Part shown: positions 1-12,979 of the stretch, in pieces
Layout of the letters: each line of letters opens with the position of its first letter
How positions within the stretch are numbered: the first letter of the stretch is position 1
From: Hypomesus transpacificus
Taxonomy: Eukaryota > Chordata > Actinopteri > Osmeriformes > Osmeridae
Assembly (NCBI RefSeq): GCF_021917145.1
Contig: NC_061061.1
Location: 11,943,448 to 12,007,447 of the forward strand
Direction of reading: 5' to 3'
DNA length: 64,000 bases
Made by a program: the position numbers and the translations under genes
The notes under the pieces: model-generated
Databases searched by the model: none
Told to the model about the DNA's origin: nothing
What the model saw: only the letters and a program-made list of their open reading frames with translations

Positions 1-584
1 CTGCTGTAAATCCAACGGGCAGCGACAACAAGGAAGAAGGAACAGGTGATCAGTATTTGGAGTCCCGGGCAGGCCGAAACCACCCCGACAGGGATCAAAC
101 GTGTCCATTCTGCCCCCATTCTGTCTACCTTTCCAAAGATCTAACCAGTGACGCCAGTGTAGTCTTCATCCCACCTCCTCATTCTTTCAAGACTACATTG
201 TGGTTAGTCTGACAAACTGAACCCAATCTGCTTCAACTGAATATCCATCATTTCTAACAGATGGGTCTTATCCACCTCCAGGATGTCACCAATGTCAATA
301 CAGTACCAACATATCAGACCTTTTGAAATGATTTGTTTTGAATGTTATTTGAATGATGATGGAAAATTTACTTTGATGCAATGCTTTGTCATTCCATCCC
401 ATCGCCTAACCATTTCCTTTTCAAACACTAAAAACTCCCAGCACACCATAACACTCACTAATACTGTGATGTCATTTCTAAGTGACCAAATCTTCATCCC
501 TTTTAACTTTGTCTTGATCTATTTTTGTAATGTATTCATTTTCAAAATTTCAACAGTGGGTTTGTTTAGACCTGCGCTCCTCAC
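1..584. other. lpcat3 intron, no exon seen
   Basis: This stretch lies downstream of lpcat3 exon 2 on the minus strand. It has open frames on both strands, but none resembles the next expected LPCAT3 segment and no good exon boundary was found. I read it as intron. Confidence 0.5.
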
Positions 585-1638
585 CAAAGTTAAAAGCTGC
601 AAATCCAAGTCCAGATACCGTGTGGAACAAGTGAAGAACAAAGGGGGACTGGTAGAAGAGGAACCGTCGATATAAGAGGGCGCAGGGGTACCCTGAAACA
701 GAGGAGAGGGTATTAGTCAAATCGTTTCCCACAAACACTCTCAAGAGCTCAGAACAGAACAGTTCAAGATTCCAGCAAGTCAACAACAAGATAGAACAGG
801 GAGGTCGCTATGCACCATTTAGCTGTACTAAAAACACAGAAGGGTGAAGGGGTAGGGGCAGCTAGTATTGCCTTGCATTTGGAAGTGTTTGTGTTCCCTC
901 GAGCACTTTAAGCTTGATCACAGAAAGAAAAAAAAACTATGTTAAAGCATTGTTTCAAACTTCATTTTAATCAATCGTCAATATGAGCTCTACATAGAGT
1001 CAGGGGGGGAGGGGGGGCTGACGTGTTGACGTGTCAGATCAAAGTTCAGAGGGAGACCCAGTAGTTTTTATATCTCACACGTTACAACCTCTCTGGTGAA
1101 ACCGATCGACTGCTCTTGGTTCTAACAGTTTAACGACTACATTACTAAAACATAAACGTACTCACAGCGGCAGGTTTACGCTATCACATCGGTAACAAAA
1201 AGCTAAATAACGCTTAATAACGAGAATCACATTCAAACAGCCGTTTTAGTATATACAGCTGTACCGCTGGCAGTGATACCGTGATTCGACCTTGCAGCGC
1301 TTCTTTCTCCTATGTCAACCTGTCAAGTCACAGGGCATTTGACTGGTTTTGCAATGCATGATGTTTGCTTGCTGTCCGTTGACTAGCTAACAGGCTGTCT
1401 ATGCAGACTCAGCTTTGAGCTTGAGCAGCTATCTGGCTGAGCTAGCACTAGCGGTGTGTCTTTGCAGATATACTTATTTATAGAATAACACATAACAAAC
1501 TTTAAGGACATAGATACAATAAACGTTCTCAAAGCTGATGACATGAAACTCACCACTTAAAACGGACAGAATGAGTCGAAGCGCTGGTTCTGTGGAACCT
1601 AAAGATTCCGATATTTTCTCCATCAAGGGAGCCGCCAT
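585..1638 (-). CDS. lpcat3: lysophosphatidylcholine acyltransferase 3, 5' part (partial)
   Basis: Two coding exons are visible. Exon 1 (1638 down to 1554) starts ATGGCGGCTCCC and encodes 28 residues, including a stretch like the LPCAT3 N-terminus (SLGSTEPALRLILS). It ends in a GTGAGT donor. Exon 2 (692 down to 585) follows a TTTCAG acceptor and encodes GYPCALLYRR, FLFYQSPF and HLFHTVSGLG in phase, ending before another GTGAGG donor. These match the first membrane segments of LPCAT3, an ER multi-pass MBOAT enzyme that reacylates lysophospholipids with polyunsaturated acyl-CoA. The catalytic MBOAT histidine and all later exons must lie beyond the left edge; I saw no further exon in 1-584. The start codon sits in a GC-rich stretch and faces tpi1 head to head about 2.9 kb away. 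In human, LPCAT3 is also near TPI1 and ATN1, which supports orthology. Confidence 0.85.
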
Positions 1639-1996
1639 TTTTCGTGTGGGCGGAAGTGGCTCCTTGCCGCGAGTCCGTTACTGTGTGTACTTCTGATGCG
1701 CTCCACAATCTCCTTTATCTGCCCTTTACTCGGTTTGGCGGCTCTCCACCCCTTTTTCCTCCCCCTTTCTTCTTAGTATCTTCCCCTTTGGCAGTTTGTT
1801 ACGACCGACCTTGAATTTCTCGTCTCCTGACAGAGTTTCACAATAGACTTTATTCTTCTGGCGATGAATCACCAAGTAAATATATTGTTCCGCATGATAA
1901 CATTTATTATTTAATATAAAATATATTCATAAACATATTCTGGAAGTATACTTGAATGTTTTGATTACACCTACAATTTCAGAATATGGTTATTTA

Positions 1997-2678
1997 CACT
2001 GACCAAAATTATAAACAACACCAATTTTTGCCCCCATTGTTCATGTTCATTGTTAATGAGGTTTTTAATTCAAATGAAAATGTATTTGTATAGCCCTTTT
2101 TACACGCAAACATGTCACAGAGGGCTATACAAATACATTTTGATTTGAATTGATGAGCTGAACTCAAAGATCTAAGACGTTTTCAATGTACTCAAAGGCC
2201 TATCTCTGTTGAATATTGTTCACAAATCTGTCTAAATCTGTGTTAGTGAGCACTTCTCCTTTGCCGAGATAATCCATCCACCTCACAGGTGATATCAGGT
2301 TAGGGTTAGGGTTCAACATACCACAGGCCACAATCAACAACCTGATCAACTCTATGCGAAGGAGATGTGTTGCACTGCATGAGGCAAAAGGTGGTCAGAT
2401 ACTGACTGGTTTTCAGACCAGTTATTTTTTCGGGATTATCAATCTAAATTAATGCATTGACTAATAAAGTAAATTGTGAAAACTCACAGCAGATTGGCAC
2501 GTGCCCCAGTAAAAAGGGTCTAACGACGCCCCTGACCATAACCCTAATTTAGACAGATTTGTGAACAATATTTGAGAGAATTACGCATTTTGTTTAGATA
2601 GAAAAAGTATTAGATCTTTGAGTTCCATGAAAAATGGGGGCAAAAACTAGTGTGTTGCCTTTATAATTTGGGTCAGTA
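1997..2678 (+). mobile_element. Tc1/mariner-like transposon remnant, internally deleted
   Basis: The left end (CACTGACCAAAATTATAAAC, from 1997) and the right end (near 2678, ATAATTTGGGTCAGTATA) are imperfect inverted terminal repeats. Inside are fragments typical of a common fish Tc1-like element: a GTGAGCACTTCTCC block near 2246, a stretch from the 3' end of the transposase frame near 2320-2400 (ending in GAGATGTGTTGCACTGCATG), and mirrored terminal blocks. Most of the transposase is missing, so the copy is dead. A separate hairpin of about 85 bp lies inside the left arm. Confidence 0.7.
2068..2153. repeat. hairpin insertion inside the Tc1-like remnant
   Basis: An inverted repeat with arms of about 31 bp: the left arm runs from AATTCAAATG to TATAGCCCT, and the right arm is its near-exact reverse complement ending in GATTTGAATT. 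The arm resembles the 3' tail motif (agggctatacaaatacattttgattt) seen on other fish retroelements and again near 11945, so two tails may have inserted head to head. Confidence 0.55.
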
Positions 2679-3080
2679 TAGAATAAACAGACAGCCCTGA
2701 ACCGATTTGACGGCTTTCAGTGATGTAGGCCTGCTAGTCCCCCCATGATGCAATAAAATATATGGACAATCCAAGTAAAACACTGCCACCTAGCGATAGA
2801 AACAAATTCCACGGTTTTGCGTGAACTGTAGGCCCTAAAATCAAGATGGGTATACTCTTGCTAAAATCCGCAATTTCCTTTCCAAATATTAACTCTGACT
2901 TAACCCCCTTTTTGGGGGGGGATCAGTCGATCAATCTACCTTGATACCTTTTCTTGTCATTGTACAACTATACAGCAGAAGAAACCTATCTCAGCGGTAC
3001 TAACATGATATGAGAGTGTGTGATCCTATAACAGATATTGTGACTACTATATGTACTACTATGAAAGTATAGTTATATTC

Positions 3081-3393
3081 TTTTGACACATTATGGGGGC
3101 TTCTTCTATAGAAGATGCCTACTAGACAAATACTAAAAGAGCAAATTTTCCATCCCGATTGTCTGACGTCACCAACATTATATCTTTCTCACATGCAACA
3201 CCAAGCTAGAGTGTGAAAACATTATGTCGCATGATGGCTGTTCTAATATTCATATTATTAGTCTAATTAATTATATATTTATTTAATATAGGTTGAAATG
3301 CATTTGTGTTCGTTTTAATTAGTAAACATAGTTTTCGTAGGTGAAATGCATGCCGGTTATGCAAATATACCATGTAAAACCTTCCTATCAGCC
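3081..3393 (+). repeat. ancient direct repeat, copy A, upstream of tpi1
   Basis: About 313 bp that recurs at 3908-4221 with clear similarity throughout. Best preserved are GGGGGCTTCTTCTATAGAAG with the following TACTAAAAGAGCAAAT, and the end block ATGCATGCCGGTTATGCAAA. It contains a POU octamer ATGCAAAT at 3359-3366. It may be a segmental duplication or two copies of an unrecognised repeat family. Confidence 0.6.
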
Positions 3394-3907
3394 CCCTTCG
3401 CTTTATCAGGGCCTGCGGAAATTCACATGGTGAAAAATAAACTTTCTGGGTATTACTCATTTGGAAACTTCAAACTCTCCTGAATACAAATCTGTTAAAA
3501 TATCTTTATCACAACTTCAGTTACATCATTTTAAAGTTGACCTGCGTCAAGAGTGATAAGGGAGAAAACTGCATTCAAAGATTCCACTCGTTTCAAAATT
3601 CGATTGGACGTGGCTTAAAAATCTTGCTAGCTCACATGTACAAAACCCGTTTGAATGAACAGTTTTTATAAGTAATCATATTCTTTTTGTACATTACATT
3701 TGAGTTTAGGGTGTTAACTATACAAAACATAAAAAATCCAAATTTTGACAGAAAAGGATTTTAGATCTTTTAGGTCTTATAGCCAACAATAAGCGGCCGC
3801 GACATTTGACATTTGCACAACCCGCCACACAAAGGTAGCCCTACGGAACAGAATGTGACAATATAGGTGTAGTAATGAGATAGGCACTAGATATTGATAA
3901 TGATTTC

Positions 3908-4221
3908 TTTGAACACAATGTGGGGGCTTCTTCTATAGAAGATGCCTACTAGAAAAATACTAAAAGAGCAAATATTCCATTACTATCAAATAATTTCACC
4001 AATTACTTGTCTTTCCCACATGCAATACTAACCTAGAGTGTTAAAAAAATATTTTACGTGAAGGCTGTTATAATATTCATATTGTTAGTATAATAAATGC
4101 TCTCTTTATTTAATATTGTTTGAATTACATTTGTGTTCGTTTTAATACGTAAAAATTGGTTTATAGGCGAAATGCATGCCGGTTATGCAAATATACCATG
4201 AAAAACCTTCCAATCAGCACA
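3908..4221 (+). repeat. ancient direct repeat, copy B, next to tpi1 promoter
   Basis: Second copy of the 3081-3393 repeat in the same orientation, ending about 210 bp before the tpi1 promoter elements. The POU octamer ATGCAAAT is intact at 4185-4192, within the best-conserved block of the pair. Confidence 0.6.
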
Positions 4222-4430
4222 ATGCATTCCCTTCCCTTTTTCATTGGAAGACGTGCACATCCATCTGTGCGTAGTGCGAGGATCACGCCCGTAGCTTTGA
4301 ATGAATTCACTTAAATTCAATATTTTAATATCTGCTATTTCGATCCGTTCTATTCGTTCTGTAAAACCGAACAAATATTTGAGGATGTTTGGCTTTTCCC
4401 TCCTTAAAATAAGGAAACGCTATTCTGCAG

Positions 4431-7472
<3,042 letters not shown>

Positions 7473-8031
7473 AAACCAGGAAGTGTTGACGAGACCACAC
7501 CCAGATCTGAGGCCAGCTCTATTCAGATGACCACCCAATTCTTTATCCCTACTACTCATCACGTAGCACCTATCCCCCCCCCACCCCTTTTTTATTGAAA
7601 GATTTGTGTGATGTCATTTCCTGTTTCTTTTGTTATTTCTGTTGTTGAAAGAAAAGGGACAGATTGACATAAGCACTGTACAGCACTAAAATGCTAACGG
7701 CTCTGAGTTGGTGTGTGCACTAACATCCACATTAGCCCTAAATCAGAAAAATCGGTCTGAGAACAGCCCAGGGTAAAAGAACAATCCATGCCTTTACTTG
7801 AAAGTTTACAAACTTTTTTGTATGCCGTGTCAAAGTTCTTGTCAATCAGATTCACTTGTCTTTTTAACGAAGCTTTGTGTAATGATGTTTTGTGGCTCAT
7901 CCCTTCCTGTAGAAGTGCATGATCCGATCCCTCATTGGCTACTCAGTCAGTAGGAGGTGTCCATTACATGTCAATCATGTTGTGTCATGGCCAATGGTAA
8001 GAAAGGAAAAAGGTTCTAGAGAAAACGTTGT

Positions 8032-8037
8032 AATAAA
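8032..8037 (+). terminator. tpi1 poly(A) signal
   Basis: AATAAA about 560 bp after the tpi1 stop codon, followed by a GT-rich stretch (GGTTTAGTGTGTCC). It is the first canonical signal downstream. Confidence 0.6.
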
Positions 8038-8602
8038 TGGTTTAGAGGCTGGTTTAGTGTGTCCTGTCTTGATTTAATCAAAATTGACTAACTTCCTACA
8101 TAGAGACCTTTTGGAAAACCAAGAAATCAAATAGAACTTTCCCACCTTGAGTTGTCAGGAAGTGTATTCCACCCTTATGAAAGTGCTGTGGCTACAATTT
8201 CCAGTATGTGTAAGACTGGGGAGGGAAAGTATCTTGTTTCACGGGCAAGATCTGGTCAATACAATATCATGCAGACTGCAGCAGCATCAGACTTCTATAT
8301 TTATCTAGACACTGAACTGAAACTACAAAGCTAGCTCCTAGCATGTCACAGTTGCCAGGAAGGGGCCTGGATATTCCCCCATTTAAGGCTCTTGTGTTTT
8401 GTGGACTATAAACTACATCGATCTGCTGTTACCACTGCTATTTATAGGATTCTTTTTTTGTTATGTTTTTTGTATATCATCCTTATACAATATAGTTTTG
8501 GTCATTTAGTATCGTAAAATAACACTTGCAAAGTATAAGCGCCACTGTTTGTGCTGCAGCAGACCTGTTATAGATACGCAGTATCCCTTCTGCTGTGTGT
8601 AT
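8038..8602. other. tpi1-lectin intergenic region
   Basis: Lies between the tpi1 poly(A) signal and the stop codon of the minus-strand lectin gene. It should hold the lectin 3' UTR. No other feature seen. Confidence 0.4.
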
Positions 8603-11600
8603 CTATGCTGACAGTATGAGGGCTGGACCTTCACAGATCCACCTGAACCTGCTACTGCAGAGCTCCTCCCTCCAGCTCCGAGCAGGGCTGGTTTCTCTGA
8701 GGGTCGACACGCACTCTTTATCTCGACTCGCGTGGACACTGCTGGACTCGTTCAGCCAGTACCTGCCATCAAAGACGGGGACATGTTTTTATGCCAGTTC
8801 ATAAAGAGTATATATTCCAGTGAGTGTGTCTGTAGTTGGACCTACCCCTCATTAAGCCGGGTGTTGTCGACCCAGACCCAGCTGCCTCGAGTCTCCTGAG
8901 AGTCCAGACCTATCCAGTACCGCTCTGCTGGACTGTGGTACTGAGGGGTGTGTTTGCGTACAAAGTCCTGTTCACACCGTGTCAGCAAGACATCAGAAAG
9001 ATGTTGACATAAATGTAAAATACTCAAGAAAATTGAATTAAGTTGCATACATTATCATTACAGAATCAAAGACAGATATGCAATCGACCACCTAATTTAC
9101 AATTCCGAATGTGTCACCAACAGTTATTTAGTAGTGTGAGAGATGTGTGTGTGTGGGGGGGAGGGTTACACTGAAAACAATCTTAATGTATATCCATGGT
9201 GTCTTTTCACCAATTCCTGTGAAATATATGTACCTGTTCCTCTGGACTGTCTATAATGACCAGGTCGCCTCCCTGTTTGACACAGTCCACCCTACTCCTG
9301 CTCCAGCCCTGCTTCTCAGTGGAGAAGAAGTAACACTTAGAGGAGAAGAGCTTCCAACCTTTCAGGCACGGACTGCAAACTCTCTCTGTGGAAGGTCATA
9401 AAAACATACACAAGGGTACATAATAAATAAGCAAATATACACATGAAAGAATCTCAACAGAGGCAGGAATGGAATTATATTTAAACACGTAGAGCAGATA
9501 ATAAGCTTACAAAAGCGTTTATCCACAACTGACTTTACTGACCTTGTGTAACAGGGTCTCTGATTGGACAGTGTTTGTCTACAGGCAGGAAATTGACCAG
9601 TTCAGTGAGCGTCTTCTTGAGGTGGTCTCTCTCCCTTACCATGGCAACAAGATCTTTGTTTACAATAGCTTTCATTTCGGAAAGACTAACGACATCGGCA
9701 AACAGTTTGTTTTTTGTCTCTGCGAGCCTAAGGTATACTCTCTTAAGATGAGCATGAGCTCTGCTAATGTTCAAGATTTCTCTTGATAACTGTTCTCTCA
9801 CTGAGACCATGTTCTGCAACTCTCCTTGGAGGCGATTCATCAAAAAAGTTTGGTCTGAATGTTTTGTTTCTAATTCGCTGTTTGAAGTTGTGAGATCTTT
9901 GTACTCTGCTTGTAATTGACTGTAAGATGTAGTAAGTTGCTGGTGCTCTCTCCGTAAATCCTGATTGGATGTTATGAGCTTCAAGTAGTCTTTCTCCAAC
10001 TGTTCCTTGGTCAAAGTCATCATGGTGTTTCGTTGCTGAAGTTCAGCTTGTGAAGAGGTCAAGACGCCATTCAGGATCTGGAGGTGGCTCCTAGCTGTGT
10101 TGAAGCTGTCCCTCTGAAGCTGCGATTCTGTCTTCAGTAAACTGCAAATAAAAGAGGCTTTGTAATCTGTTGAAATAAGGGTAGGGGAATATCTGACATT
10201 AGTTTTTTGCACGTTATTAAGCATCTCTCCAGACCATAACCAACCATCTACAACAACAATTGTACAATTGTACTGTCGACAGCCTATAGGTTAAAAGATG
10301 AATGTAGATTTGGCCTAAAACTGAATTTTTAAAGAGCCAAAATGTCTGCTGTCACCGCCTTGAGAACTTCCCATCCAGCAGGTGGCGATAGTGGTGCATT
10401 CTCTATCATGTTGAACGTGGCAGCTGTGTTTACAAGCGTGAAGCATCTCCAATGAACGCAAAACCAGCTGCTTTCTTCATAGCCAACTGTTTTAACATGA
10501 ACCGCCAAGAAATGTCCAAGATGCAGTCTTTGAGAGTTTTTTTCAACGAGCGACTAACCGCGGCTGCTGAAGAAATATTCGGGGTGGTAGAAAAAACGAT
10601 TGCGGAGTACCAAGAAGAAATTACCCGTTCAAAAGAGGAGATATGTCACCTACGGATGCTGTTGAGGTGTCAAGGAACAGGTTAGCTATCTTGCTAACGC
10701 GTTAGCTTCTTGCGGTCAAATCTAGGGGTCTTGCTTTTGGAAGACTATTTATTACTGTGCACAATTTCACAAAATATGGTGACTGTGCATGACACAGCTG
10801 TTTATAATTTTACTGACGAATGGGTTTTGTTTTCTGTCCAAATGTCTCTCTTCCTTCAGTTTCCCAGCAACACGAAACCTCTCTCCCTGTCGCTGTGCGG
10901 AGAGAGGAGACTCCTATCAAAGCTGTTCCCCACGGGGAACCCCAGCAGCACTGTGAACTGGACTGGAACCCCAGCGTGAGCCCAAAGGATGTGGAGGAAC
11001 CCTCTCATTCACAGGTCAAAGAAGAGGAGCGGAAGGAACGGGAGGATCTGTGGAGTGGTCAAGAGGAAGAGCAAGACGAGCCGTTTGACAGGATCCCATC
11101 TGATTCCAAAGAGTTCACTTTATCTCCTACCTGTATGCAAAGTCACTATGACCAGGACTCGGCTTTACCGTTGCATCTTTACCGAACAAATACTGAAGGA
11201 AATAGAGAAAAGCAATTTTCCTGCTCCGTTTGTGAGAAAAGTTTTAGCAATGGTTCTCATCTGATGGCGCATGTCAGGATTCACACGGGAGAAAGACCGT
11301 ACAGGTGCAATGTATGTAGGAAGCGATTTGTCACAACTAGTGCATTAAATAGACACCAGACTATTCACACTGAGGGTAAACGGTTCATGTGCAACTATTG
11401 TGGAAAAAGTTTCAAGTGGATGGAGTCGCTTGGCCGGCACATGAGAAGCACTCATAAGATGGAGAATAGGCCTATATGACGATGTGTGTGCTTAAACTAC
11501 ATATCCCCGCCTGGTGATTAAGAACGTGTATTAACGTTCAAAAACGTTGTCCCTTTGTTATTCACTGTCTGTATGCTAAAATAATTATATACATGCCAAA

Positions 11601-12979
11601 AGAATTGTACAGATTGGATTCTGTGTATCTCAAAAACGTCTGTGTCTTCCACATTATGGTAATACCATTATAATATCAGTGATTGATGCCGAGAAATTGA
11701 CTATATGAATAAATTCCATGTGATGTATTCAGTCTATTGACTTGACATTTGTTAATCAAAGCTTATATAGTACACTGTTATTGCGGCATGCTTATGATTG
11801 AAATGCTATGATAAACTTGGCACTAAAATGTTTGTAATCTTTTCTCCTCTAATGAGTTTTCTGGGAGTTTTTCTTTGAGGGTTTAGGTTGGTTGAGAGGC
11901 AGTTCTATGGGCGCATGTGAAGGCCTCTGTGACATTGCTTGTAAAAAGGGCAATATAAATACATTTGATTTGATTTCAATCAGACTAGTGTATTTACCAT
12001 GCCGTGATCTTAATTCGGAAGGATGCAAATGACATTTGCCCTTTTGAAAATATTGTTCTGTCACAATTTTGCTTGTGTTTTGGTGTTGTCGTTTTTGAGC
12101 AGTCTGCTTGAGTCATCGTGAGGCTGGTGTTCCAACCATCCTGTCTATAAGGACACGCCACTGGAGACAGTATCAATGAATCTAAATTGAGAATTCTGTC
12201 CAATCATACCCTAAGAATGGTGACTCATCAAGGAAATCAAATTACTAGGAAAAGCCAAGTTTTTACGTGAGCGTTCCTGGAGAAGCCATGGAGGGTGTAC
12301 TCACAGTGAACACAGATGGTCACTAGGGTGGTCAGAAGAACAGTGCACAGCAGCCCCAGAGACACCACTGCATGTTTGTACAGAGGACGACTGGATTCTG
12401 GGTCTCTTTCAGTGCCACTGCAACCTGGGGCACCACACGCAACACAGAGGATTTTAAACGTCATAGGCATGATAACGTAAATATACACTGAATATACCAT
12501 ATAAAAACGAGTCATGTATCTCAAGAAAACATGCTTGATATTTGATATGTAACAAAATTTACTATGCATACTAATCTAGCATAGACTATGATGAACGGAC
12601 TATGATTATATTTTAAGATTACATTTCAATCATCATTTCTACTCTTCAAGCTTCAAATCAGGGTGGTTGGGTTTTGTTTAAGCTTTGACTGCAATAAACT
12701 GTTTTTGCACATGGACTATACCTGTGCTCATAAGGCTGAAAACATCTAATTTCTATGAATTCCAACCTCTGCTCACAGATCAAAGACCCATCTCGCGTCG
12801 AAGCATCGTCTTGTCAAATAGGAGCCATGCAGGGACTATGGTTGCCGTGTCGACACCTTACCACTGCTCCCTCCGCTGTGAATGCGGCCCGTCTGAGAGA
12901 GTTTGTGCCCTCCTGTCGATGTGATGGAGATCATCTCCTCTGAGAGCTTCCCATGTGACGGTTCCCCTCGTTGATCCAT
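8603..12979 (-). CDS. type II membrane C-type lectin-like receptor with coiled-coil stalk
   Basis: Six exons found, 5' to 3': 12979-12862 (start MDQRGEPSHG), 12424-12305, 10141-9543, 9385-9234, 8967-8846, 8762-8603. The encoded order is a cytoplasmic tail of about 57 residues without an evident ITIM, a transmembrane segment (VVSLGLLCTVLLTTLVTICV, about residues 59-78), a stalk of about 200 residues that is heptad-like and rich in Leu, Gln and Glu, then a C-type lectin domain split over three exons. The domain shows CLKGWKLFSSKCYFFS, DLVIIDSPEEQ, YWIGLDSQ, WVWVDN, ECV and FRWICE. The Ca2+/sugar EPN motif and the WND motif are absent (NESSS and WREELC instead), so classical Ca2+-dependent sugar binding is unlikely. 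The exon 2 to stalk junction is out of phase (1 to 2), so a short exon of length 3n+1 is probably missed. Family: CD209/asialoglycoprotein-receptor/NK-lectin group; exact orthologue unknown. Confidence 0.85.
10512..11479 (+). CDS. small C2H2 zinc-finger protein (three fingers)
   Basis: Two exons: 10512-10680 and 10860-11479, joined in phase 1 through CAG/GTTAGC and CTTCAG junctions, giving 262 residues. The N-terminus (MSKMQSLRVFFNERLTAAAE) is the leader typical of many fish zinc-finger genes and is followed by a Glu-rich helix. Exon 2 carries an acidic linker and three C2H2 fingers beginning CSVCEKSF, CNVCRKRF and CNYCGKSF, the first two joined by the HTGERPYRC linker; the second linker is altered (HTEGKRFMC). 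Alternative in-frame ATGs lie at 10452 and 10497. I prefer 10512 because it matches the family start and has G at -3. The gene is probably a nuclear DNA-binding regulator, but its target is not predictable. It lies wholly inside an intron of the opposite-strand lectin gene. Confidence 0.85.
11708..11713 (+). terminator. zinc-finger gene poly(A) signal
   Basis: AATAAA 229 bp after the zinc-finger stop codon, the first canonical signal downstream on this strand. Confidence 0.5.
11920..11972 (+). mobile_element. retroelement 3' tail fragment
   Basis: A short tail motif (TTGTAAAAAGGGCAATATAA, then ATACATTTGATTTG) like the 3' ends of common fish SINE/LINE elements. Only the tail is recognisable. 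Confidence 0.4.

Larger units (their letters stand above)
1639..4430. other. lpcat3-tpi1 intergenic region
   Basis: No gene recognised. It is AT-rich and carries the Tc1-like remnant and the two-copy direct repeat listed separately. The short GTTAGGGTTAGGG near 2297 lies inside the transposon remnant and is not a telomere tract. The left end (1639-1800) is the presumed lpcat3 promoter. Confidence 0.5.

Noticed and set aside
2295-2312. Telomere-like GTTAGGGTTAGGG
   Set aside because: Only two units and located within the Tc1-like remnant; not a telomere or interstitial telomeric array.
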